Assembly (NCBI RefSeq): GCF_022458985.1 | Contig: NC_061777.1 | Span: forward strand, 18,441,668 to 18,505,667 | Direction: 5' to 3' | Source of the DNA: Mugil cephalus | Lineage: Eukaryota > Chordata > Actinopteri > Mugiliformes > Mugilidae | Length of the DNA stretch: 64,000 nt | In this document: one piece after another, positions 54,301-64,000 of the stretch | Position numbering within the stretch: position 1 is the stretch's first letter | Layout: each line of letters starts with the position of its first letter | The notes under the pieces: model-generated | Databases searched by the model: none | Told to the model about the DNA's origin: nothing | The model's input: only the letters and a program-made list of their open reading frames with translations | Program-made: the position numbers and the translations under genes

Positions 54301-57300
54301 GTACTTTCATTGAGATCTCCTTTGACCTCATGTTGTGGGTTCACCGCAACTGATTCCAGATGCAAATGTCCTGGAATCAACTCCAGACCTTTTACCTGCT
54401 TAAATAACAAAGGATTAACGAGGGACTATCTCACGCCGCCCATGTAATAGCTGAGTCAATTGTCCAATTACTTTTGGTCCCTTTGAAAAAGAGGTGGCTG
54501 CATGTTTTCCTAAACCCTTCCTCCAGTTTGGATGTGAACACCCTTACTGCTGAGAGTCTGCACTTTAAGCCCATATTGAGTAAACTCAAACTGTGTCTTA
54601 AACGTGTTTTGGTAAACAGCTAAAATAACAAATCTTGTGTCATTGTTCAAATATATATAAATGTAACTGTATAAACATCATAGGGGTAGAACCAGGTGCC
54701 GTGTGGTAGATCTTGCGACTGTTTTTTTTTTTTTTTTTTTTTTTTGTGGTATTAAAAGGATTTTAATGACTGAATAGCTTGTTGCCGCTGCCCTGATAGC
54801 TTGCTACAGTACACCAGGCTTTAGAGTCCATTAATGAGTCTTCGTCTCTGTGCTTTTATCAAACCCCTTTTTTCACTTACTCTCCGTGTTCCTTTTCTTT
54901 CCCAGTCTCTCCCCCCGTATCCTCTCACACGCCTCTCCTCTCGCCCTCCCTAGGTTTCTGAAAGCTCTGAGCTTTGCCTCTCTGGATAAAGAGGAACTGC
55001 TCAGTCCCATCAACCAAAGCACCATGCACCGCTGCTCTTCAGTGCGCTCCATGGTCTCTAGTGCCACCTTCGGGTGCAACGATGACTACGTCGGTTTAGC
55101 GCTACCAATGGACATCAACGACATGTTCCACATCAGAGACTCGGCGTACTTTCAGCAGAGGATCAGTCCGCCTTCAGAAGAGCGGAAACGCTTCCTTTTT
55201 GGCGACGGCGACGGTAAACGCGACTTTAAGCTGGTGAAATCGCACGAAATGTGAGAAGAAGCAGATTCTGAAGTAGATCCTCGTTTGTGCTTTCCTCTGT
55301 ATCTGCAGGTGACCGCCCTGCCATTCCAGTGCTGAAGCAGCAGTTTAGTATCTCGGAGCTGATAGTGTGCCGAGGCGACACCCAGAACCATGTGGTGGGT
55401 TCAGAGGAGACAGGCCTGCAGGAACACACCGAAGAAAACTGCCTCTACTGCGTAGGAGCCATTGTTCTCGGATACCCCACACAGCCGCAGATCAACAGCA
55501 CGCACCCTCGGACCGGTGAGCTGGCACACACACAGTGGGTTGTTACTTTGAACTGCGAGCGGGATACAAGAAATTCTCTTCTTTGTCTGACAGATTACGT
55601 CGACTTCCCGTCATGGGGAGGTCAGAGCGGCCATCGTCTGGAGGTGATGCCACAGTCCAAGTTCTCTGGGGTGTCAGGCTGCAGTGATGCTGCTGTGTCA
55701 CAAGGCTCAATCTGTAGCACGCCCACACCTGGTGACATTGTCATTGGTAAGGCCACAAATAACTTCACAGTTTTGTTCTCATATCAGAATTTTTTTTTTA
55801 TAGTATCCTTGTCCGTATTTATTTGTCCACCATGAGCAGCAATAAGTTTGTAAATGGTCTTGCTCTTATATAGCGCTTTTCTACCTACTCAAAGGTACTC
55901 AAAGCGCTTTTACAGTCAGAGACACATCCACCCATTCGCTCACACAAGCCCGCACACATTCACACATCAGTGTCAGTTGCACTGGGAGCAACTGGGGGTT
56001 CAATGTCTTGCTCAAGGACACTTTGGCATATGGGACACTCAAACCGCTAACCCGTCGGTTCAAGGACAACCCGCTCGACCTACTGAGCCATAGCCGCCTT
56101 AAACAACTGTGCACTAAACAAATCTCATCATAGTCCAAGGGTATTTAGATGGTGGTAATATTTATGCATTTATTGATAATAGATATTAGATTATATAAAT
56201 ATACACTGCCGGTCAAAAGTCCAATATTTCTTTTCTTTTTTTTATTGAAATGTATGCAGTTTAATGTCTCATTTTACTCTGAAATGAAAGCATAGGTGTG
56301 TTTAAAATGCTTGTCCATGAAAAAATGACAAAAATCAGCACGATAGTAGAAAGTATGTGGTTTAAACATAATATTTTTAGCAGGACATGCAGCACCCCCT
56401 CCCTCCCCCTTGCATTGCAGTGGTATGATCCACCTCTCTCATTTACCCCCACCTGCCCTATGAAGCGTGCGCACACACGTTAGCTTTGGTTGAGCTTTAA
56501 CTTACCAAACAAAGATCTATTTACTTTATCACTCAGCACCAACATATTGCATTCATTAGCAACAGCTCTAACGTTTACTGTTGTTATTGTTCAGTGCATG
56601 TTGTCAGTCAACCACTGACTACAGTTTATACTGGAGTTGTTGTGCTGTTGTTAAGCATTTGGTAGATATATGTGTTAATGTTGAAGCCCAGGTTTAAGAC
56701 TAATGCTGCCTGTAAGCTAAACATACTGAGAAGGACCACAGGCCAAAGCAGGCATAGACCAAATAAATAACTGAAGTTAAAACAAACAACAATATTTCCA
56801 TCTTGTTTTTATCCTGAGGTAGTTCTGGTAAAGCTTGGGCTAAAGTTTTGGGTCATTTTCTTGCTGTAGGATGAAGCCCTGACCAGAGGATACTGCGTGC
56901 TGATCTAAATCTCTTGACCAGTAGTGTGTATGTATATATATTTATGTGTTATTTGTGTCCTTTAGGTGGCAAGGCGATATCAGAAGATGGCCCCGCCTCT
57001 CGAGTCTTGCTGAGGAAGGAGGTGCTCCGTCTCATCATCAACCTCAGCTCCTCTGTAGGAACCAAAGGACACGAAACAGGACTACTGACGTAAAGCTCTC
57101 TTTTCTCTTTATACATTCTGCACCCCCCTCCCCCTCATCCTCACACTCCTCGCCCTGTAGCACTAGATTCTTTAAGTGGCGCATGTCATTGACTTCAATT
57201 TCCTGGTAATTAAAATAAATACCTGGGGAGACTTGCCTGGCTGCACTCCTCGCTGTTGGAGCTCTCATGGCTGCTTGGTCTTCAACTCTTTATCCCCTAG

Positions 57301-58135
57301 ACTCTAACATAGGGCAGTCATTAATTATAATATCTATTTGGAGATTTAGGCTCCATTGCATGTTGAGGCCCACAAGCCAGGTCGTAAAATAAATCACAGC
57401 TCATCCCGTATCTGGCGTCGGGACCTCTCATGGGAGCTGTGGTGGTCAACAGTTTAGGGCAGACAGCAGCACGGAGAGTGGAAATAGGGAAGGAGAAGCG
57501 TGGCTGAGTTTTGAAAGGGGTTCCTCCAGGAGCTTTAACAGATGAAAGCCCTTTGCAGTCTTGTATGGTCTCCAGTTCTACAGACGTAGAATAAAAATAA
57601 AGAGGTAAACAAAGGAAACTGGACATGGCAGGTGATTAATCACAGCGAAACTAAATGCTCATAGTTACAAACATAAATGGACAGATGCTGCTAAGTTTGC
57701 TGCAGCAGGAATGCTGAAAGGTGTATGGTGCAGTAACAGCATGTGTGCCATTTGTTTCACTGTGGAAATATGTAGTTTTTCACTGTCTTGTCTAATTTGT
57801 GTCTTCTCTTCAGGATAAAGGAGAAGTTTCCTTATGCGTTTGATGACATTTGCCTGTACTCCGAGGTCTCTCACCTCTTATCCCATTGTATGTTTCGCTT
57901 GACCTCAAGACGCTTCATACAAGAACTCTTCCAGGACGTGCAATTTATGCCAGTAAGACAAACCACCGCCCTTCCCGTACCTTTTCAGAAACTGTGTGTT
58001 CACGATCGCAACGCATCTAACCCGCGTCTCCTTTTTTTTTTGTTTTTTGTTCAGATGTACGAGGAAGCAGAGGCGATCCTGACAAAGCTACCAAAACCCG
58101 TCGAAGAAGACGCCGACCCTCCCGCAGAATCCTGA
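40374..58135 (+). CDS. rictor: Rictor, mTORC2 scaffold (complete)
   Basis: Defining subunit of mTOR complex 2, needed for AKT and other AGC-kinase hydrophobic-motif phosphorylation. Thirty-seven exons: 40374-40422, 40548-40595, 42075-42172, 44522-44586, 44735-44866, 45050-45113, 45605-45731, 45860-46029, 46270-46337, 46758-46825, 46921-47003, 47363-47450, 47576-47666, 47770-47836, 47994-48074, 48191-48291, 48450-48615, 48764-48865, 48943-48989, 49077-49212, 49301-49500, 49599-49725, 50025-50189, 50326-50402, 50515-50593, 50713-50822, 50902-50989, 51073-51165, 51270-51376, 51476-51705, 51857-52955, 54954-55213, 55309-55515, 55594-55746, 56966-57089, 57814-57952, 58055-58135. Total 5190 nt, 1729 residues (human 1708). 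Start MAASFRGRPIRSLRMRG and end DADPPAES match human. The helical-repeat N-terminal half is highly conserved. Exon 31 (1099 nt) encodes the disordered phosphorylated region. RNRTVTEPS there places Thr1130 at the position of human Thr1135, the S6K site. A Gly/Ser-rich insertion precedes SRSQSFNTDTTTSG. Confidence 0.98.
42541..42593. repeat. AATAG pentanucleotide microsatellite (rictor intron 3)
   Basis: About ten perfect AATAG units, in the 2.3-kb intron between exons 3 and 4. The rest of that intron and intron 2 shows nothing else I can support apart from a TG tract. Confidence 0.95.
43469..43501. repeat. TG microsatellite (rictor intron 3)
   Basis: About 16 tandem TG units are visible directly. 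Confidence 0.95.
45306..45349. repeat. CA microsatellite (rictor intron 6)
   Basis: About 20 CA units, interrupted once by GA, are visible directly. Confidence 0.95.
48341..48366. repeat. Perfect 26-bp palindrome (rictor intron 16)
   Basis: ACTGATAGAATAT followed by ATATTCTATCAGT is exactly self-complementary with no loop. It lies between exons 16 and 17. No known element is recognised. Confidence 0.85.
51389..51411. repeat. T-tract in rictor intron 29
   Basis: An uninterrupted run of about 23 T lies just after the exon 29 donor, inside a 99-base intron. Similar T tracts occur at 54721-54745, 58031-58039 and 59664-59692. Confidence 0.9.
53183..53260 (+). CDS. rictor: Probable cassette exon of rictor between exons 31 and 32
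   Basis: This 78-bp open segment has a good acceptor (TGTGTCTGTCAG) and a GTGGGT donor. It starts and ends in phase 2, exactly the phase of the exon 31/32 junction, so it can be included without changing frame. It would insert 26 residues containing SVRRGTCPEPSIVNPY and RLSTIVP, giving a 1755-residue isoform. From memory, a human RICTOR isoform carries an in-frame insert of about 24 residues near this junction. The Ser/Arg-rich character suits the surrounding disordered phospho-region. Transcript evidence is lacking. Confidence 0.65.
53446..54669 (-). mobile_element. Tc1-like DNA transposon, full length but decayed
   Basis: Both ends are recognisable. The left starts TA|CAGTTATGACC and the right ends with the complementary CAGT terminus followed by TA, giving a 1224-bp element flanked by the TA target. 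Inverted repeats extend inwards (TATTTGAGCAGTGACACAA versus TATTTGAACAATGACACAA). The minus strand encodes broken transposase pieces such as KINLHQNDGKRK and TTSSVKHGG, with stop codons, including one in the MAWACMA-like motif. The element sits in rictor intron 31, downstream of the cassette exon and antisense to the gene. It cannot encode an active enzyme. Confidence 0.88.
55855..56100. repeat. Teleost dispersed repeat (rictor intron 34)
   Basis: Contains TATAGCGCTTTTCTACC, CTCAAAGCGCTTTTACA, GTCTTGCTCAAGGACAC and an ending CTACTGAGCCATAGCCGCC. I recall this arrangement as a very common short interspersed repeat in teleosts. There is no coding capacity. Family name not assigned. Confidence 0.65.
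56204..56928 (-). mobile_element. Internally deleted Tc1-like transposon
   Basis: The left end TA|CACTGCCGGTCAAAAGT and the reverse complement of the right end TA|CACACTACTGGTCAAGAG form imperfect terminal inverted repeats, each next to a TA. Near the right end the minus strand reads GFILQQENDPKL, then a stop and YQNYLR. This is the second-aspartate block of a Tc1-like transposase. Most of the gene is missing, leaving 725 bp. It lies in rictor intron 34. Confidence 0.8.
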
Positions 58136-59796
58136 TCACCCTCCGCCCCCCGTGTTTCCCCCCCGCACAGCTGCAGTCCTGGCTCCTTAAAACCATGGAA
58201 AGAAAGCAAGACTGAGATAATATAAGTTATGGGTCTGGGAAATGGGGAAACGTTTGATATGTTTCTATTGCTCGAAACAGAGTGCCACAGCCAAGGAAAA
58301 AGGAGGAGATGGTCACCACTCAACATTTCTTCTAGCGAACACGAGCTGGAAACAAAGGACGTCAGTATCTGTAAACAAATGTAACCCGTCACGCCTAATG
58401 CTGTTTTTAGACTTTTTATTTGTTTGCGGGAGAAAGGGGGAGCCGTTTAACCAAATACTATTTTCGGATGGGTTGGCAATCTTGAGCAACACTCAATAAT
58501 ACATCAACATAATACTTAAGAACAAGCTGGATCGTTAAGACAAAGACTCGAGCTGTATTTAAAAGAAAAAAAAAAAAAGAAAAGAATAATAATAATAATA
58601 ATGTTGATTTTATCTCTTTCCTGAGGTGGTGTTTTTTTTTCTGTAACGAGATAAGACATGTTGTCGTGTCTGCCTGGTGATTCCTCGGGACCTTGTGTTA
58701 TTTTCTCCAACGAAACACTACAGAGGGATCCGTCAGTTTTTAACAAGTATCGTGAGCCTTCCCGGTTCATATCCCACCCCCCTGACGTGTGATTCTTTCT
58801 AGCCGGATTTCTTCTTTCGCTTCTCCTTCCTCACCACTTCCTACAACCTGTAGCCTCTTGTCAGCACAGACAGCCAATTACTTTTCTATTGTATCTCAGA
58901 CAATCAAACATCACTAGTATTGTACTTTCTAAAGCATTATATCTACCGCCCCTTACAGAGTACATAAGGAGAATAGCATGTGATTTAGTGCTAGTTTATG
59001 CCATCCTTTACTTGCTTAGGACCTTTAATGTTTTTTCTTCAACCGTCGCATTTTTTAGTCGGCATCTGAGGACCTGGCTTAGTCTTTGGTAAGACGCTCG
59101 GTTATACAAGCTATCTGTAGACTGCTTCGTTACAGATTTACTACCAAACTCTGCTCACAGACCTGCAGCTACCTGTCACTATGCCTTCTTACCTCCGCGC
59201 TTCACCTCCACTGCATGCCCTACAAGCATGGCAAACTTGTAACGCCACCTTAACGTGTTTCCGCTTGTAAACCCCCCCTTCCTTATTTTTTTTTTTTTTT
59301 TTTAAGAAAAAAAAAATATAGGTTGCCATTTACATGCTGCCATAACGTTTTTTGAGTATATTTACCCTTGGATCTGTTTCCACGATGCAATATCACTGTC
59401 TGTCGTTGGGTGAGATGGAGGGGATGTGATAAACTAAAGGAGTTGTGAGAGGTTTCCAGGGAAACAGGGATCTCTTGTTTCCATTGGCTTGTTCTTGCTA
59501 TAATGCTGCTACACAAATGGACTCATAGAGAGATGATTCATAGATCAGCTGAGTGATGTCAGATCCGATCTATTTATTATATGTCTGTACCATAGAGTGA
59601 GCTCGACCAGAGAAGAAAAAAGTTATTTATATTTTTTCCTCAAGACTGTATTATAATTTAAAAAGATTTTTTTTTTTTTTTTTTTTTTTTTTGTTTTGCC
59701 TGAACCGTGGTTTCCCTTGTATAATGTGTACAGTATGTTTTTGAGGGCATTGATGACCTAAAGAAACATACAATCCTATCAGAGGGATGCATTGTT

Positions 59797-59802
59797 AATA
59801 AA
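59797..59802 (+). terminator. rictor poly(A) signal, proximal
   Basis: AATAAA in the context TTGTTAATAAAACAAC, about 1.66 kb after the stop codon. Usage is inferred from position. Confidence 0.5.
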
Positions 59803-60600
59803 ACAACATTTGAAATACCCAACATTTCTTTTTATTTGTTATTTATAGCTCTTAATGTGCACATTTCCTGGGAGTCAGATTCGGTTGAAGGTGCTCATTT
59901 GGATGTGGGAACGTCACTCCCTCTTTCTTACCGTCAAATCGTGCGGTTCCTTTGTGCTCTTCACAGTGTTCAAATTAAAGGTTTTCCCATCAGTGCTTCT
60001 CCCAACGAAGAAGCTTCATGACACTTTGGGGAGCTTTCAGATGTTTGGAACATGTGGAGCAGGGGCCCCTTTTCGTGAAACTTGCCACTTGCAAGCTGCT
60101 ACGTACAACACTCATCGTCTAACGCTTTAATTTTGGCACTTTAAACTCATCAAGAGAAACCTCACACTTGCATGTGAGCGCAAGTATGGAGGACTGTAGA
60201 GCTCAAAAATCGATCGTTCGAGATTATTTGTGATCTGCATGTGCTGTGGGTACAAACCGCTTGTGAAACGGGCCCCGGGGCCGGAGCATGGACGCAGGTC
60301 AATCTGTAACTATTCCTGTTGTTTATAAGGGGAAATGTATGGAAAAAATATGAGGGGCCTGTGTGATGTTTTTCATAGCGGAGATCCTTCATACCCTGAG
60401 GTCACGCGCAGTGTGAAAGGATTGTATGTCTGCCTCAAAGCAAAATATTAAAATACTGTATAATGGACATTTTAGAAGAATGCTCCTTTATTTTTGTGAA
60501 GTCGTTTTGTTTTCAATACCAGTTTTACCGGGTCTTCTTCCATACCTTTGTACTTGTAGAAGAGCAAAGAACAAGAAAAAATGTGCGTCTGTTTTGACAC

Positions 60601-60606
60601 AATAAA
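60601..60606 (+). terminator. rictor poly(A) signal, distal
   Basis: AATAAA about 2.47 kb after the stop codon, followed within 40 bases by a TGTTTCTG stretch. Alternative polyadenylation with the signal at 59797 is possible. Confidence 0.5.
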
Positions 60607-61153
60607 TTAAACACATGTCGGTACCAAACACTGTTTCTGCGAGACCATTATTGTCACTTCACCAACAAACATATTTAATATTTTTTTGTCGCCGATTGCA
60701 CGGAGGAAGATATATTATCAAGTGCTGGAGTGTGCGTTCCTTTTAATCAGGCCGGACATCCTACTGTGAAGTTTCACACATATACAAAATAATTACATTC
60801 AGTAAAATAGAAAAAATATCAATAATAACAAAATACAAATTGGCTACTTCATCAAAAATAAAATAAAAAAAAAAAATCTCACGATTGAAGCATTTCATGT
60901 GTTGCGATGGGAAGGCTGACTCTCGTGGCGATAGTCTGCTGTTGCACTGCTCCGAAATATTGCACAACTGTGTGTTATCTTCAGCCACACATATCAGTTT
61001 CTGATTGAGGTACATAAATAAAGTTAATGATTTCCGGATGGATTCAGATACGTGACTCCTTGTTATGTGGCCGTTTCTGTGTCCATCCCTGCTCGGCATG
61101 TTAAGGAGGTATTTGTTCATCAGGGCTTGAAATCAGTCCTTGGCGTTTGGTGC

Positions 61154-63229
61154 TCATAACCGGTCAATTCTTTCCCCCAGTTCTATGGGTTCACATGATT
61201 CGGCGTAGGTGGGAGGGTTTGTGTCTTCTGAGACACAGTCCCATTTTACCTCATTGTCCTCATAGCTTATATTATCATAAGCGTGGCTAATGTTGCTCTT
61301 TGTCTCGAGCTCTTGGGTGGACTTTGCTTTGGCCTTCTGGAGCTGCAGCAGCACCGCCTTATTTGTTCCCGGACCTGAGAGAAGGGAACACGAACATTTG
61401 GCCTTGACTTTCTGATTCATATCTTTCCTCTGTTGAGCGGAAAAAAAGGAAAAAAAAAAACACACACACACAGAAAATAGGGTACGTACCAAAATAACTG
61501 AGTAGCACGGGGAGGAATATCAGCCCATGAGCCATCCCCAGGAGGGTAATGATGAGGTTCAACCGGAAGAAGAACATCTGGATAAGCTGCGCTTTGGCAA
61601 ACGCCAGAACAAGGATGCCTGGCAGGTTGGTCATAGCAACACCAGCAAACACCTTCAGGATAAAAAATAAACATTACATCCAAGCAGCTGCTACTTTGTG
61701 GCATAATGTGTTGGAGTTAGGTTTGTGTGGCACTAAAATATATTGTTAAAATATATATAGTTCACTTACTGCACTGCCCATGTTGGCTGTAGCCTCCATT
61801 GCTCTTTCCACACGCGTGCGCTTAGTGCTGAGCGCAAAGGATCTTGTCATATGCGACACAAACTCCACAGAGATGCCCACCGCCTGCAAACAGCATGGAG
61901 GATGTCAGTCAGATTTAATTTTTTCCTCCCCCAAAATTTCAACTGCAGTGTGACACCAGTTTAGTTCGAAAAAGAACAAAAAGCAGACTGTTTTATCACC
62001 ACAATACATCTCCTTTCAAAGAATCATCATTTATATAGTGAGCGATGAACTTCCACGTCTCTCCCAGGAACACATGCGATCTAACAGTTTGTAAATGAAG
62101 TGCAGAAGAAACCTGTCTGAAACGTATCATCCCTATACTGCACACACATACTCTGCTCTTACCGTGACCAGGTTGATAAGAGCCACCGCATTGTAGTGGA
62201 TGTCCCACAGTGTCATGACGCCAACGGTATCCACGGTGATCATGATTATGGTGAGCAAGTTGAGCAGGCCGGAGAGCAGATCCAGGCCCAGCAGCAGGCA
62301 GCACACCACGAAGGTCGGCAGCAGGCACATGGAGATGTTGAAGAGTCCCTCCGGCACGATGGTCAGGTACTGCTCGTAAAACACGTTGGTTATCCTGGAG
62401 AGACACAAAGTGCAACGTGGAGGTCAGAAACTGCACAGGTACACAGGAGGGAAGGTGACGCGAAGGAGGTGGCCGGTGAAAGCACGCACGTGTAAGGAAA
62501 TACTTCGAAGTCGGGCGAGGTGCCTTCTATTTGCCTCATGCCCATGGTGATGTTTTCAGCCAGCTCTCTGGCCTTCAGCAGCGCAGCCGTGAACTCCTGA
62601 GAGTTGGTCAGAGGCGTGTGGTAGGCCATGAACCGAGTCGCTGGGAAGACCGGGAGAAAGAAACTCAGTAACAAAATAGATGTCTGTTGAACATGTCCAA
62701 GTGCTTTGAGACCATCTGAGGTGACTTACCTATTATTTCTCCACTTTCATCTCTCACTACGGCCGTGTCATACGCGCCTAGACCACTGTTAAAATAAAAA
62801 TTTAAAAAAGCAGATTCATGAGATTCATGTTTGCATGCTGTGGGGGTGCTTTTGTGCCTGTGCTAGTGCCACAATACACACCCTTTGGGGCACTGCAGGT
62901 CAGGCCTGTTTCCCAGGAAGTCAGGGAGGAAGCGGTTGAACTGGTCCACAGTGGGCCTGAGGACACCATCCAGAGGAGTGGTCATGCACTTGCGGCCGCA
63001 TTTGTAACCAGCTGTGGAACACGTGAAGAGAGTTAATAAAGGGTCACGTCTTCCTTCATGTTCACAGGTACGAAATGTGCGTTCGTCTTTAGTATCCTCA
63101 CCTTCACTCGCAGGACAGAATTTTCCAACGTTTGGTCCCAGTGTGTACAGACGACAACATTTGGATCCAGGGTTCAACCAGTCAACGAAATCATCCACCC
63201 ATGAGTTCGCGGGAATGGCCAGATAGGAT
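61154..63229 (-). CDS. npc1l1: NPC1-like intracellular cholesterol transporter 1, C-terminal part
   Basis: A polytopic sterol-uptake protein of the NPC1/Patched (RND) family. In mammals it mediates intestinal cholesterol absorption at the apical membrane and endosomes. Eight 3' exons are present: 63229-63102, 63011-62882, 62785-62730, 62640-62490, 62394-62163, 61883-61770, 61652-61490, 61374-61154, about 398 residues. In order they show the last luminal domain ([42 protein letters not shown]), [15 protein letters not shown] and the final membrane segments ([68 protein letters not shown]). [16 protein letters not shown] and [11 protein letters not shown] favour NPC1L1 over NPC1. The tail ends LGERIDRL and carries YDNISY where human has the YVNxxF endocytosis motif. 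All junctions are in phase with GT-AG sites. The gene continues past 64000. Confidence 0.94.
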
Positions 63230-64000
63230 CTACAGATCACAGGAGGGAGGCAGGTACATAAATGTCAGCGTAAAAGGATAAAAATGGTGTTTCTCCTAGA
63301 GTCAACAAATCCCAGGATTAGTCAGTTTGTGGCACTCAGACCCAATCACATTGATTTAACTAACAGATACTGTATGTACTCAAATCTCCGCCATTTCTTA
63401 AAAACACCTGAGCACTGTGGGTTTTGGCAAATGTGAGTAAAACTACAGTGAATGGTGCATCTGTTGGGGACTACTTTCAGCCACGGTCCTCGTGTTTCCG
63501 GTCTTTTTTAGTCTTTATCTTTATTTTCACATTTACTACGCACCAGTATCGATCTTTACATCTAAGAGAGCCAAAAAGCATCCCTTACGAAATATCAAAC
63601 TCTGTTTTGAGTGTTACTTATATTACATAAGTGAAACTAATTAGAAATGATATTGAGGAAGTATTTCATACTCTTCTATCAGGGACAGATTAGCTCCATA
63701 ATAATTCTTATCTCCAGGAAACAAAGCGAACTGTAATTCATGTAATGGTCGCAATCTCCTTTCGGTTGTCTGACAGGAAGATAAGCATCGCAATGCCAAG
63801 GTGTTTAGCTGCATCACGGGGAAGGTCTCTGCTTAAAGTTCACGCATCGCAAGTTACATGTCTCTTTGGCAGGTTCCACACTGCAGGAGGCGTTTCGCTC
63901 CTGATCGTTAGCCTCATCACCACGACCCCACCAAAATTCAGCCTCTGATTGTGCATTCGCTCAAAGGGAACTTTTGTAAGGAATTATGTAATAAAATAAT
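63230..64000. other. npc1l1 intron sequence to the window edge
   Basis: No further npc1l1 exon or other feature is seen. The next upstream exon must start with phase 2 at its donor and lies outside, or I could not recognise it. Confidence 0.6.

Larger units (their letters stand above)
58136..61153. other. rictor 3' UTR and rictor/npc1l1 convergent interval
   Basis: No coding exon is seen. The stretch holds a probable rictor 3' UTR of about 1.7 or 2.5 kb with T-rich tracts (about 59285-59302 and 59664-59692). The npc1l1 3' UTR must run down from 61153 on the minus strand. An ATTAAA on the minus strand near 60678-60673 is a weak poly(A) candidate for it. Confidence 0.65.

Overview
This window is vertebrate nuclear DNA, most likely from a teleost fish. 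The genes are split into many short exons with canonical splice sites. Introns are mostly compact. Several decayed Tc1/mariner elements and fish-type dispersed repeats lie in the introns and intergenic DNA. There are no operons, CRISPR arrays or recognisable tRNA/rRNA genes. I read the exons by eye from splice sites and protein similarity. For four genes the exon lengths add to an exact multiple of three from start to stop, which supports the models.

Layout. (1) 1-2435: pieces of an unidentified minus-strand gene (a 49-codon first exon, and a possible terminal exon with one hydrophobic segment), among repeats. (2) 4358-10032, minus: a complete seven-exon group III secreted phospholipase A2 gene (pla2g3). 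(3) 13139-19670, minus: the complete coding part of rabphilin-3A (rph3a), 17 exons, two of them ending in GC rather than GT donors. (4) 19671-33824: about 14 kb with no coding exon I can support, holding a Tc1-like transposase remnant and a perfect hairpin. (5) 33825-36468, plus: homologue of human C5orf34, 11 exons, apparently lacking a central to C-terminal block of the human protein. A decayed copy of its exon 8 lies just downstream. (6) 40374-58135, plus: the complete rictor gene, 37 constitutive exons, with a likely 78-bp cassette exon and two Tc1-like elements in its introns. (7) 61154-63229, minus: the last eight exons of npc1l1, which runs off the right edge.

The genes do not form a single pathway. 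pla2g3 is a secreted lipid hydrolase, rph3a a neuronal Rab/Ca2+ exocytosis effector, rictor the defining scaffold of mTORC2, and npc1l1 a sterol-uptake transporter. The C5orf34 homologue has little known function. The cluster is best seen as neighbours by linkage. rictor and npc1l1 converge tail to tail, about 3 kb between stop codons. The most unusual observations are the paired GC-AG introns of rph3a, the missing block and exon-8 duplicate of the C5orf34 homologue, tyrosine-motif exon-like pieces between it and rictor, the rictor cassette exon, and a nested direct-repeat structure near 3.3-3.9 kb. I found no clearly new biological system.
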